A program made the translations under genes and the position numbers. 64,000 nucleotides of DNA from Podocnemis expansa (taxonomy: Eukaryota > Chordata > Testudines > Podocnemididae). The DNA is taken from assembly GCA_007922195.1 (NCBI GenBank), contig ML682123.1:1-64000 (forward strand), read 5' to 3'. This document shows positions 43,470 through 53,994 of this stretch, piece after piece (within the stretch, counting starts at the first letter, position 1; every line of letters begins with the position of its first letter). Below the pieces are notes generated by a model. That model had not been told where the DNA came from. It worked only from the letters and a program-made list of their open reading frames with translations, and did not search any database.

Positions 43470-44354
43470 TTACCCCAACAATGGGATCCTCTGATCTCCA
43501 TGCTATGCTTCTGATAATGATTGATGGAAGGATCCATGAAGCCTATAAACTCTACAGGGAAGTTATTCCCAACATCAAAAAGAGGGAGAAGGTGTCAATA
43601 ATGAATATGGGAAAATCCAACTAAACAAGAGTGAATGTGTCATGCAAGGGTGAAAAAGAAGGACCGTTGCCAAACCAGATCCTGTCAATCTTTATTGGCT
43701 CAACAGCTATTGCAAAAATGTCAGTTGGAAGGAATTGTTGCAGTATAAAGGAAAGGAGGCCATCCACTGCCTTGATATTAACAAATTAATGAGTATGATT
43801 ATGAAACACAAACAAAGAGATAATGCAAGCTGGACTGTGCCTTCCAAATGAGACGGTACAAATCTTCGGTAATCGGGCTGAGCTTCTGACTCCCCTTTAA
43901 ACCCATTCCACTCATAATTGAAGATCTATGGGGAAGACCTAGCATAACCACACTAGTACAAGGAAAGATTGAGGACTTAAAACAGGACTTATTAGTAGAC
44001 ACAGGCTCAACAGCATCTATTTGGTGTATAGAAAAAAACCAGTCAGTTATGGCCTCTTTGTCCATCCAGGAGCGGAGAACCCTACATTGGTTCAGGAGTA
44101 AGGATAGTGCTGTGCGGTTCACAAACCCAATGAACTGCCAGATGAGGGTCAAGGTTTTCAGGCGGAAAGTTGAATTACAAGTGCTGGATCAGAACAGCAT
44201 CCTGAGGATAGATGTGAAAATTGGTTACAATGATAGATCTGCTCAATTGAGTAAGCCTCACCAAGGAGAAGTGGAGCTATACATGGCTGCAGCATCATAT
44301 TGCGTGGTGCAGTGGTGGTGGCCACTACTGAGACGAAAGTTACAAAGTGGAATC
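43470..44354 (+). pseudogene. endogenous retrovirus gag/protease remnant, opposite orientation
   Basis: A + strand frame, open from about 43911 to the TIR insertion at 44358, has the aspartic protease signature LLVDTGST at 43989-44012, preceded by a typical beta-strand segment. Upstream text, 43487-43800, is a broken frame that may be the Gag end. It is inactive because the frame is cut by the TIR element and lacks the rest of pol. The orientation is opposite to the RNase H remnant, so two different insertions meet here. Confidence 0.55.
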
Positions 44355-44357
44355 ATA

Positions 44358-45220
44358 GGCTGTGTTCACACAGCACTTTTGTTTCGAAACAACCTCGTTG
44401 TTTCGAAACAAAAAAAACCATGTTCACACGACGCACAGTTGTTTCGAAACAAGTTAAACCCCATTTGGGGTCGAAACAACCTTGTTTCGAAATGCTTGTT
44501 TCGAAACAACGCATGTGAACATGTTGTTTCGGAACAATAGGTTCCGAAACAACATTTAAAGGGCTGCCGCCTCAGCACCCTGGCCAGGGAACACTCAGCA
44601 CCTTGGCCAGGGTGCTGAGGGGTGTCCCCTGGCCAGCAGGGTTATTTCGAAACAAGTTGTGTCGAAACAACTTGTTTCAAAACAACAACTTATTTCGAAA
44701 TATCTTATTTCGACTTAACAAAATGTTAATTTGAAATAAGAAAANNNNNNNNNNNNNNNNNNNNNNNNNNNNNNNNNNNNNNNNNNNNNNNNNNNNNNNN
44801 NNNNNNNNNNNNNNNNNNNNNNNNNNNNNNNNNNNNNNNNNNNNNNNNNNNNNNNNNNNNNNNNNNNNNNNNNNNNNNNNNNNNNNNNNNNNNNNNNNNN
44901 NNNNNNNNNNNNNNNNNNNNNNNNNNNNNNNNNNNNNNNNNNNNNNNNNNNNNNNNNNNNNNNNNNNNNNNNNNNNNNNNNNNNNNNNNNNNNNNNNNNN
45001 NNNNNNNNNNNNNNNNNNNNNNNNNNNNNNNNNNNNNNNNNNNNNNNNNNNNNNNNNNNNNNNNNNNNNNNNNNNNNNNNNNNNNNNNNNNNNNNNNNNN
45101 NNNNNNNNNNNNNNNNNNNNNNNNNNNNNNNNNNNNNNNNNNNNAAATAAGTTGTTGTTTTGAAACAAGTTGTTTCGACACAACTTGTTTCGAAATAACC
45201 CTGTGTGTGTGAACACAGCC
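44358..45220. mobile_element. TIR element (TTTCGAAACAA family) containing an assembly gap, TSD ATA
   Basis: The ends GGCTGTGTTCACACAGCAC and TGTGTGTGAACACAGCC are inverted, and ATA occurs at 44355-44357 and 45221-45223. The arms hold TTGTTTCGAAACAA palindromes. The inner left side has GCACCTTGGCCAGGGTGC (44598-44615). Bases 44745-45144 are 400 Ns. It has no gene; frames across the Ns are meaningless. Confidence 0.8.
44745..45144. other. assembly gap of 400 N
   Basis: It is exactly 400 N characters, flanked on both sides by mutually complementary arm sequence of the TIR element. The true length is unknown. Confidence 0.95.
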
Positions 45221-45397
45221 ATAGAATCATAGAATCCTAGGGTTGGAAGGGACGTCACAGGTCATCTAGCCCAACCCCCTGCCAGAGGCAGGACCACTCC
45301 CACTAAACCATCTCCGTCATGGTTTTGTCCAGCCGGGCCTTAAACATCTCCAAAGATGGAGACTCCACCACCTCCCTTGGGAGCTCATTCCAATGTT

Positions 45398-47119
45398 TCA
45401 CCACTCTCCTAGTAAAAAAGTTTTTCTAATATCCAGCCTTGACCTCCCTAACAGCAACTTGAGCCCATTGCTCCTTGTTCTGTCCTCTGTTACTATCGAG
45501 AACAGTCGAGCTCCATCTTCCTTGGAGCATCCATTCAAGTAGTTGAAGGTTGCTATCAAATCCCCCCGCAGTCTTCTCTTCTGCAGACTAAATAAGCCTA
45601 ATGCTTTCAGTCTTTCCTCATAGGGCTTGTGCTCCAGCCCTTTAATCATTTTGGTTGCCCTCCTCTGAACTCTCTCTAGCATGTCCCTGTCCTTTTTGTA
45701 GTGGGGAGCCCAAAACTGAACACAGTATTCTAGATGTGGCCTTACCAGTGCAGAATAGAGGGGAATGATCACATCCCCTGATCTGCTGGTAACACTTCTT
45801 TTGATGTAGCCCAGTATGCCATTGGCCTTTTTGGGAGCAAGAGCACACTGCTGACTCATATCTAGCTTCCCATCCAACATGACCCCCAGGTTCTTTTCTA
45901 CACTGCTGCTACTTAGCTGAATGCTTCCCAGCCTGTAGCGGTGCATGGGGCTTTTTCGTCCCACGTGCAGGATTTTACACTTGTCCTTATTGAACCTCAT
46001 AAGATTTCTATTGGCTCACTGTTCCAATTTATCTAGGTCTCCCTGAATCCTGTCCTTGCCCTCCAGTGTGTCTACTGTTCCCCCCAGCTTGGTGTCATCC
46101 GCAAACTTACTGAGAATGCAGTCTATTCCATCATCTAGATCATTGATGAAAATGTTGAACAGAACCGGCCCCAGGACCAACCCCTGGGGCACACCACTCA
46201 TTACTGGTTGCCAGCTAGACATGGAACCATTGATTCCTACATGCTGAAACCGTTGATCTAGCCAGTTTTCTATCCACCTTATAGTCCACCTCTCCAACCC
46301 ATACTTCCTTAATTTGCCAATGAGAATGCTGTGGGAAACTGTATCAAATGCCTTGCTAAAATCAAGGTATATCACATCAGTGGATCTTCCTGCATCCAGA
46401 AAACCAGTCATCTGATCATAGAAGGAAATGAGATTGGTCAGGCATGATTTACCCTTGGTAAATCCATGCTGACTGTTCCTGATCACTTTATTTTCCTCCA
46501 AGTGTTTGAGGATGGATTCTTTGAGAATCTGCTCCACAATTTTTCCAGGGATTGAAGTGAGGCGGACAGGTCTGTAATTACCCGGATCCTCCTTTTTCCC
46601 TTTCTCGAAAATAGGCACTACATTTGCTTTTTTCCAGTCCTCTGGCACCTCCCCCGTTCTCCATGAGTTTTGAAAGATAATGGCCAGGGGTGCTGCTATC
46701 TCATCGGCCAATTCCCGTCGCACCCTTGGATGCAGTTTGTCCGGCCCCATGGACTTGTGCACATCCAGTTTCTTTAAGCAGTCCCTAACCTGACCTTCCA
46801 TCACCAAGGGCCTGTCTTCTTCTCTCCCATCTGCCACACCCATGGTAGTGGGCTGGGAGCTGACCCTGCCTGTGAAAACTGAAGCAAAAAATGCATTGAG
46901 CACTTCAGCTTTTTCCTCATCCTCTGCCACAAGGATGCCTGCCCTATTCAGCAAGGGGCCTACACCATCCCTGATCCTCTTCTTGTTACTAACATATTTG
47001 TAGAACCCCTTCTTGTTATCCTTTACATCCCTCGCTAGCTGCAACTCCATTTGTCCTTTGGCCTTTCTGATTTTATCCCTGCAGTCCCTAGCAATATCTT
47101 TATATGCCTCCTCAGTCAT
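45398..47119 (-). pseudogene. CR1 ORF2 reverse transcriptase half (one internal stop)
   Basis: It continues ORF2 in the next frame: [65 protein letters not shown] and the catalytic FADDTKL. An in-frame TGA at 46016-46018 stands where EWADRNLM-type text has Trp. The frame then resumes (46000-45398) with the CR1 C-terminal region, [16 protein letters not shown] and [20 protein letters not shown]. It catalyses target-primed reverse transcription in active copies; this copy is inactive. Confidence 0.85.
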
Positions 47120-48308
47120 CTGACCAAAGCTTCCACTTCCTGTAAGCTTCCTTTTTATGTTTAAGCTCAGAGCAGAGTTCTCTGCTAAGCCATTCTAGCT
47201 GCCTCACATGTTTGTTCTTTCTCCTAATTGGAATGGCTACTTCCTGTGCCCTTAGCAGGGTTTCTTTAAAATATAACCAACTCTCTTGGACTCCTTTCCC
47301 CTTCAGATTAGCTTCCCAAGGGATCCTGACCATCAGTTCCCTGAGGGAGCCAAAATCTGCTTTTTTGAAGTCCAGGGTTTTTGTTTTGCTTCTTTCCTTC
47401 ATTCCTTTAATCAGCATCCTGAACTCAACCACGCCATGGTCACTACTGCCTAGCTTGCCATTTACTTCTACGTCCCTGATCAATTCTTCCCTGTTTGTGA
47501 GCAGCAGGTCAAGCGGTGCAAGGTCCCTAGTTGGTTCCTCTAGCATTTGTACTAGAAAGTTGTCCCCAACACTCTCTAAAAATTTCCTGGATTGCCCATG
47601 CACTGCTGTATTGGCCTCCCAGCAGATGTCAGGGTAATTGAAGTCCCCCATCAGCACCAGGGCCTGTGATCTAGAAGCTTCCGCTAGTTGTCCATAGAGC
47701 ACCTCATCCACCTCCTGCTTCTGCTCTGGTGGTCTACAGCAAACACCCACCACAACATCCCCCTTGTTGCTTTCCCCTCTCATTGTAACCCACAGACTTT
47801 CTACTGGCACGCTTCCACTTCCATAATGGAGCTCTGAGCAGTCATAGAGCTCTTTTACATATAGTGCTACTCCTCCCCCTCTTCTTCCCTGCCCATCTTT
47901 CCTGAACAGTTTATACCCTTCCATGGCAGAGCTCCAGTCATGCAGACTATCCCACCACGTCTCCGTTATTCCAATGATACCATAGTTCCTTGTCTGCGCT
48001 AGTATTACCAATTGTTCTTGTTTATTTCCCAGACTCCTCGCATTAGTGTATAGGCACCTAAGATACCCGGCCGATTGCCCTACTCTATCATGTTGATTTC
48101 CAATTCTATTGCATAAACCTCCTTGCATTTTTTCTTGGAGTTCTCCTCCCCCACTCTCCTCGTGTATCGGGGCTTCAGTAGAGCACTTAAGACATTTATT
48201 TGATTCTCCCCCTATGTTCCAACTACGTTCTCTTTTATTCCTGGTGCTACAGTCCCAGCACCCCCCAAGTTCCATCCCTTCCCTCAGATCACCCACATTC
48301 TCACTCAC
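47112..48308 (-). CDS. CR1 ORF2 apurinic-type endonuclease half
   Basis: A 398-codon frame: [16 protein letters not shown] (strand with Asn), ITETWWD (catalytic Glu), [10 protein letters not shown] (GDFN), LDLLLTN, and [10 protein letters not shown] (catalytic Asp-His). This is the exonuclease-endonuclease-phosphatase fold that nicks target DNA for CR1. The frame ends at a frameshift near 47120, where the sequence should continue into the RT as GQMTEEAY. Confidence 0.85.
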   Translation of the reverse strand: MSENVGDLREGMELGGCWDCSTRNKRERSWNIGGESNKCLKCSTEAPIHEESGGGELQEKMQGGLCNRIGNQHDRVGQSAGYLRCLYTNARSLGNKQEQLVILAQTRNYGIIGITETWWDSLHDWSSAMEGYKLFRKDGQGRRGGGVALYVKELYDCSELHYGSGSVPVESLWVTMRGESNKGDVVVGVCCRPPEQKQEVDEVLYGQLAEASRSQALVLMGDFNYPDICWEANTAVHGQSRKFLESVGDNFLVQMLEEPTRDLAPLDLLLTNREELIRDVEVNGKLGSSDHGVVEFRMLIKGMKERSKTKTLDFKKADFGSLRELMVRIPWEANLKGKGVQESWLYFKETLLRAQEVAIPIRRKNKHVRQLEWLSRELCSELKHKKEAYRKWKLWSDD

Positions 48309-48502
48309 CTGTGGTCTTTGGTCTCCTTCCCCCGTTGAACCTAGTTTAAAGCCCTCCTCACTAGGTCAGCCAGTTGGTGCCCAAATATGCTCTTCCCCTT
48401 CCTGGACAGGTGATGGCCATCTCTGCCTATCAATCCTCTGTCCTGAAACAGGACTCCATGGTCAAGGAAGCCAAATCCCTCCTGACCACACCATCTTCGC
48501 AG

Positions 48503-49492
48503 TCAGGCATTCACCTCTAGGATGCATCTGTCTCTCCTCCGGCCGCTAGCCTGGACTGGAAGGATCGAGGAGAACACCACCTGTGCTCCAAACTCCTTCA
48601 CCCTCGCTCCCAGAGCCCTGAAGTCACCTTTGATCTGCTGAGGATCACCTCTCGCAGTATCATTGGTACCCACAAGGATAAGAAGCATGGGATAGTAGTC
48701 TGAGGGGCGGACGATTTTAGACAATCCCTCCATTACATCTCGGATACAGGCACCTGGCAGGCAGCATACCTCTCTAGAGGCCTTGTCAGGGCGACAGATG
48801 GGTGCCTCCATTCCTCTCAGGAGTGAGTCCCCAGTCACCACAAGCCTACCTTTCCTCTTAGGTGAGGTGGCTGTGATCTGCCCAGCCTTTGGGGTGGATG
48901 GCATCTCCTCTACCTCCTTCAGTGTGTCCAGCACCGCATAACGGTTCCTCACCACAAGGGATGGTGGGATGTGAGCAGGTGTGGAGCACTGTCTACGGCC
49001 AGAGGTGACCAGCTGCCAGTGTCCTTCCTCTGCCATAGGCATCCCATCCATTTCCAGGGCTGTGGCAGTAGCCCTTGGCACCGGGATAGGGACCTCCTCC
49101 TTGCAGGTCTCATCGTGGACACTGTCAAGGAACTTTTCCAGGGCATAGATACCCCTGAGTCTTGACACCTCCTCGTGTAACTCTCCTACCTGTTTCTGAA
49201 GAGATGTCACGAGAAGGCACCTATCACATAGATTCATCTCCCTAGCCTGATCATAAGTGGCAGGAAAATGAAGGCCACAGTCCCTGCAAGTCCACACCAG
49301 GACCTGGGTGGAGATATCTATGGACAGACAGTCTGTCTGGCTACAAACAGAGGCAAAGGAAACAGCAGGGGCACTGGCACCAGCAGTACGGCTCCTCTTC
49401 ACCATCTTGGCCTGACCAAACTCCTCCCCAACCTCCCTCACAAACTCCCCTGTTTGCAGTCCTCTGTTCGCAAGCTCCCTCTGGTCGCTCAA
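48503..49492 (-). pseudogene. CR1 ORF1: zinc-knuckle, coiled-coil, esterase-type protein, prematurely stopped
   Basis: A 329-codon frame. Cys pairs (WTCRDCG, LCDRCLL) at about residues 69-96 are followed by a short coiled coil (LQKQVGELHEEVSRLRG). A GDSL/SGNH-type esterase domain comes next, with the nucleophile block VTGDSLLRG and the GTND block. In this class the protein binds the element RNA and shows lipolytic-type folds. The frame ends at TGA (48503-48505), where NAWLRR is expected (TGG to TGA). Beyond it the same frame runs on to the third catalytic block (DGHHLS), so the catalytic His is cut off. Confidence 0.8.
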
Positions 49493-49891
49493 GCAGTGGC
49501 TTTTAAAGGCCTTCTCTGCCTAGGTCAGCCCTTGCCCCTTGCTAGTCACACAGGGGCAGGCCAATCACAAGGCTGCTAGAAGCTGGTGATTAAAGGTGAT
49601 CAGGGAACAATGGTGCAAACACCCCCCACCAATCACACAAGCACAGTCCCGCAATCAACTGTGGGAAAAAGACACAAACACACAGTCAGCAACTCACCTG
49701 TAGGGAAAAAGATACAAGCAAAACACCCGTAGGGAAAAAGCAAATCACTTACCTAGGGCTCACCTGGCACCAACTTCTTCCCTCGCAAACTCCCCTGTTT
49801 GCAGTCCTCTGTTCGCAAGCTCCCTCTGGTCGGTCAAGCAGTGGCTTTTAAAGGCCTTCTCTGCCTAGGTCAGTCCTTGCCCCTTGCTAGA
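49446..49891 (-). repeat. duplicated 5' segment of the CR1
   Basis: About 105 bases at 49441-49549 (CTCCCCTGTTTGCAGTCCTC to CCTTGCCCCTTGCTAG) recur at 49788-49891 with only two or three differences, same orientation, about 342 bp apart. The stretch between them includes CACAAGCACAGTC and AGGGAAAAAG repeats. It could be two 5' UTR monomers. Confidence 0.8.
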
Positions 49892-50334
49892 CATAAATAG
49901 CAATAAAGCAGGAATTTAAAGATGTTTTTGAAACAGATAAGTTGCCATGTGGGAAGATCTTGACAGCAGTCAGATTAAAGGGTCCTGATCCCAAAAACCA
50001 TAGTGATATCGTACACAGGTGTGACGGGCCACTCCCCAGATCCAGTCCGCTGTGCTGGCTTTGACCCCCTGATTCCCACTCCTGAATCCCAATTCACCCC
50101 ACTTTGCCAAGTGACCACTCACTCCTGGATCAGTACACCCTAGCCTCTGGCATGCAACCAGTTCCAAGTACTGGGTGTTTGCCCTCTGGCTACTCAAGGG
50201 ACAGTCCCCCAGCAAGCAACCCTGGCCCCAGTTACCACACTAGGAGCCACTGTCTACAGAGATTAGGTCCCACTCCCAACCAACATACTAATTTAATAAA
50301 GAAATGGATTGTGCCCAGCCTTCTTCACTCACAC
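49892..50334. repeat. unassigned LTR-like sequence left of the solo LTR
   Basis: No coding signal. ATTTAATAAAGAAATGGATT at 50290-50310, resembling a reversed polyadenylation region, continues across the solo LTR into 50991-51440, which together look like one older LTR-like repeat. Confidence 0.35.
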
Positions 50335-50985
50335 TGTAATAACCCTTGGGGAGGAAGGGGTTAACACTCTGGTTAGTCAGTCCCAGGACAGCCAATAGGA
50401 ATGAAGTACAGGCTTTTGAATTGTAACAGCAGCCTGGCCTGGGCCTGTTTGGATGCAGCAGAGCTCCTGGAAGGATCAGGAGGAGGCCAGAGGGGCCTGA
50501 GGAAGAATCCAGCAACATCCTTACCAGAGATAAGTTAAGTTTGGTACTGACCAGGCGTGAGTAGAACAGGGAATGTTTATTTAGATGCGGTCAGGGTATT
50601 TTCTTTGTTTTTGGCTTGTTTTTTGGATTTGTCTGTGCTGAGCACATGTATACTCCCCCCCCTCCCCACTACCCTGTAACTACCTAAGTTAATTCCCAGA
50701 GAAGCAGCTCTCTGTGTTTATTATCTGTTCTTTTTGATTAAAGAGTTTACCTTTTAAGTAAGTTCTGGTTCTGTGCCCTGAAAGGCAAGAGGTTTGTGTG
50801 CCCGCGCCTGGGTCTCAAGAGGGTTTTTTTGCATTTGGGTGGTGGCAGCGATACCACTCCAAGGCCAGGAATTGGAGGCCTTGGAGACTTCTAAGAGCAG
50901 GCTTTAAGGCCAGTGGCTTTTCTGGCCTGTTGCGGGCCCCCACCTTCTGCACTCAGAGTGCCAGAGTGGGGAAAAAGCCTTGACA
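50335..50985 (+). mobile_element. solo LTR of an endogenous retrovirus, TSD CACAC
   Basis: It is 651 bp, starts TGTAATAACCC and ends CCTTGACA, and CACAC lies directly on both sides (50330-50334, 50986-50990). A polyadenylation signal ATTAAA occurs at 50737-50742, with GT-rich text after it. There is no internal region, so it arose by LTR recombination. A related sequence in reverse orientation is at 52130-52280. Confidence 0.65.
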
Positions 50986-50990
50986 CACAC

Positions 50991-52129
50991 CATCTAAAGA
51001 TCACACAGCTTTAGATAAAACAACTATGAGGTTTTTTTCAGATTATAATTCTAAGTGAGAATATGGCCAATCATGGCAGAATCCCAATATAAATGAGGCA
51101 GGAAAGACCACACAAAAATAAAAGGTAAAACACGTATACTACCACAATATTTCTACTTAAACTGACCTGATAGTTTAAGTTCATGCTCAGGGTATTCAGC
51201 TGTCAGATATTTGTACAACCAGGCTCCGCCTGTGACCAGGCAAGGCCCAGATCTTGCTTAGAGTTGTTTCAAGATGGAGAGTCTCAGGCCAAAAGCCTCA
51301 AAACTTTCCAAGTGTCTTCCTCTGTCCTCTGGAAACAAATCATACAATCACAGTGTACAAGTGAACACGAAAATCATATACATTATAACCCTGGGTGCAC
51401 AGATGTGCATCCCATGACAACAGGCTATTGAAATCATCTGCAGTACCTTAAGTTCTCTGGAAAACCGACGAGTGGTCAAAAGGATTCAGAACCCATGTCA
51501 TGCTCCAATATGGCCAGGGAAAAAAGCTGATAGTGTCATCTGGAGATTTATGAGAATATGCTGAGAATTTAAACAGATAACCCAGAGGTTAGCTGCAGTG
51601 GTTGCACTTTACTATGAAACCATGACCACTAAAGCCACCAGTGCCAGATTGTTCTCCATTCTAAATCCGGTTAATGCTTTCCTCCAGTATCCACAATGAT
51701 TCTAGAGATCATTATAAATTATCTTTCACATTTGAGAACCACCACCTAGCATTTATGGGCTACATAATTGTCATGACTGTTTCAGCATTCTGGTACTTCA
51801 AGCACAGAAGATGGGTGTCTGCAAAAGGCCTTAAAACACACTGGTCCTAAAGATTTGTCTTAAAACTATCCAAAATTCCTTCCTGTGAGGTACCCTCAAC
51901 CACTTTTCTTCCTCCCTCAGGAGAGCAATTGAACCCCAGCTGTGATATCAACTGAAAATGGAACTGAATTGCCTTTAGGTAGTTGACTGGGCAGTCTGAG
52001 GCACATGCACATGCATACAAAACCTTCTGTCTTTTAGAGTGCAGAACTAGAGCTAGTTCTTAAAAGGATTTTTTTACATTTTTTTTATTTTATTTTTTTT
52101 CAGTTAAGAAGAACAGCTAAGAAAACATA
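50991..52129. other. right part of an older LTR-like repeat, then unassigned sequence
   Basis: 50991-51440 carries TTTAGATAAAACAAC and CATTATAACC text similar in style to the LTR-like copies at 10700 and 17050. No coding signal follows. T-rich tracts lie near 52075-52100. Confidence 0.3.
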
Positions 52130-52285
52130 GAGAGTTGTTTCTCTGGGATTTAATTTGGCTAGTTACAGGATAATGGGGTAGGTACACATGCTCAGCACAG
52201 AGGAATCCAAAACAAAAACCAAAACAAAGAATTACCCTGAGTGGATGTAGCTACACATTCTCTGTTCTACTCACACATGGATGAT
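52130..52285 (-). repeat. inverted relative of the 50335 solo LTR (fragment)
   Basis: The complement of TACACATGCTCAGCACAGAG, AATCCAAAACAAAAACC and ACCCTGAGTGGATG corresponds to 50540-50660 (GTTTTTTGGATTTGTCTGTG, CTGAGCACATGTATAC). A short fragment. Confidence 0.55.
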
Positions 52286-53219
52286 TATAGATTTAATTTC
52301 TTCTGAAACACGCAGGGGCAGCTTACTACATGTGTCAATGGGGCCTGTGCCCAGGACCCTACCACATTGCAGGTGTCCTCCATCCCTTCAGCACTAGGGA
52401 TGGAGTGAGCTGGCAACTAGTCAGCCCCAAGGGGTGGCAAGTCTGACTGACTTGTGCAATATGCAGCACAACCTCCATCACAGCTTTCAGGTTGCACTGG
52501 AAGCCACAATGCCTGCACCAGTCGTCCTTGCTACCCCCATGGGCCAACCAGCCAGGCTGCAGCTGGGGTCTGACCCTGGTCTTCCCCCTCACCTGCCCCC
52601 AGCAGTGGCCTGCTGGTGAGGGAGGGGTCTACTGGTGGAGAAGGAGCCCCAGCAGTTGGAGAAGCCCAGTGGCCCATGATCTACATCTGTAGACATAGAT
52701 ATCATTGGGGTCTCCATGCCTGGCTCCCTGGGCCTCTTACGAGTCCTTCCAAGAGCTCTGCTACCACCAGACAGGTCTTCTTGACTTCCCTAAGGCTCAC
52801 TGTCTATGGCACTAACCCCTTCCCTGCAGGTTACTACAATAATGCTGCATCTATTTGTCATCAAGAGGTATCTAGAATGTGGCAAGACAATATTTTGATT
52901 TCCTCATTCTCCAGGTAGAAGAAATTCTGAGTACTAACAGAAGTATTAAAGTAATTGCAGGAAGCAGGATTCATGTTAAACAGAAAGCCCAAATAGCTAT
53001 ACAAACAGTATCTTACTGGGATCAGCCTGGAATGGAAGGTCATCATCCCGACTTCCAATGAATTAAGCTAATTACCAAGCTGCCTGCCCTTTAAGAGATC
53101 AGTTCCCTGAGATCATTTCTAGGACTGACTAGCATCTTGAGGGATTTCGTAGAGGGATACTGTGTGGTAGGTATTACTACTCTGTTTGAATTCATTTCCC
53201 AAAACTCAATTAGGCAACA
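52286..53219. other. intergenic, nothing recognised
   Basis: Overlapping chance frames at 52359-52692 lack motifs. No repeat termini found. Confidence 0.3.
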
Positions 53220-53552
53220 GCGGGTATTATGCCAAGTTCTAAAGGGACAGCTGTGTTAGTCTAGTCTAGCAAAAAAACACAAGGAGTCCTGTGACACTTA
53301 AAGACTAACAGATTTATTTTTCACATGAGCTTTCATGGGAGAAAATCTCACTTCATCAGATGCTTTGAAGATGAGAGAACTTACAGAATGGAAAGAAAAT
53401 AAATGCAAGGGAGTGTAAAACATGGAATCCCATTCTATAAGTTTCCTCATCTTCAAAGCATCTGACAAAATGGAATTTTCCCCCATGAAAGCTCATGCAA
53501 AAAATAAATCTGTTAGTCTTTAAGTGCCACAAGACTCCTTTTTATATTTTTT
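53220..53552. mobile_element. Penelope-derived insertion with inverted arms (non-coding)
   Basis: Left arm 53240-53430 (CAGCTGTGTTAGTCTAGTCT, AAGGAGTCCTGTGACACT, GACTAACAGATTTATTTTTC, TGAGCTTTCATGGGAGAAAA) and right arm 53448-53545 (CATCTTCAAAGCATCTGA, GCTCATGCAAAAAATAAATC, TTAGTCTTTAAGTGCCACAA) are inverted copies, as in the insertion at 4744-5270. The right arm is shorter. A target duplication was not resolved. Confidence 0.75.
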
Positions 53553-53994
53553 ATCAGCAAGTATTACAGGTCTCTAGCCCCTATGTTTGCATCATAAGTT
53601 ACAAAGTTGATTTGAGGGTGCATTTTGTGCTGTTTGCCAAGACACCAAAATACCTAGTTCCAGCCCTGCAGGGAAGGGTGCTTTTCAGGGTGCAAAAATC
53701 TGTAGTTACGGCCCTGGGAAGGAGTGCCAAATAAGGACTACAGATAGGAAATAGTGCCTCTATTTTTCAAGCCAGGGAATGGACAAGATCCAGACCAATG
53801 AGCATACAGTTTCACAAAGTGAAGGCTCTTCAGAGACTGGATCAAGTTGAGGTGACTTTAAACAATAAAATGGACTCCCCAGCAGGAAAAAAAAAAAAAA
53901 AGCAACCGTTCTAGGAGAAGAAATGGTATGGAAAGCCCCAGTTCAGGAAGAGTCTCCTGTTAATAGGGTACAAATGAAGAAAGATGAGATTCCT
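53553..53994. other. intergenic with an A-tract
   Basis: No coding signal. A pure A-run of about 15 lies near 53887-53902. Confidence 0.3.

Larger units (their letters stand above)
45221..49891 (-). mobile_element. nearly full-length CR1 LINE (non-LTR retrotransposon)
   Basis: Read on the minus strand: a 5' region with a duplicated segment (49891-49446), ORF1 (49492-48503), ORF2 endonuclease (48308-47112), ORF2 reverse transcriptase (47119-45398) and a 3' UTR ending in the CR1 tail repeat ATTCTATG (complement ATAGAATCATAGAATC at 45221-45236). The tail and the GGTTGGAAGGGA 3' text are diagnostic of CR1. Only about three inactivating changes were noticed (ORF1 stop, ORF2 frameshift, ORF2 stop), so the copy is relatively young. 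Confidence 0.9.

Noticed and set aside
44677..45258. Frames containing long runs of unknown residues
   Set aside because: They run across 400 N of an assembly gap.
46056..49165. Plus-strand frames opposite the CR1 open frames
   Set aside because: They are antisense shadows of ORF1 and ORF2.
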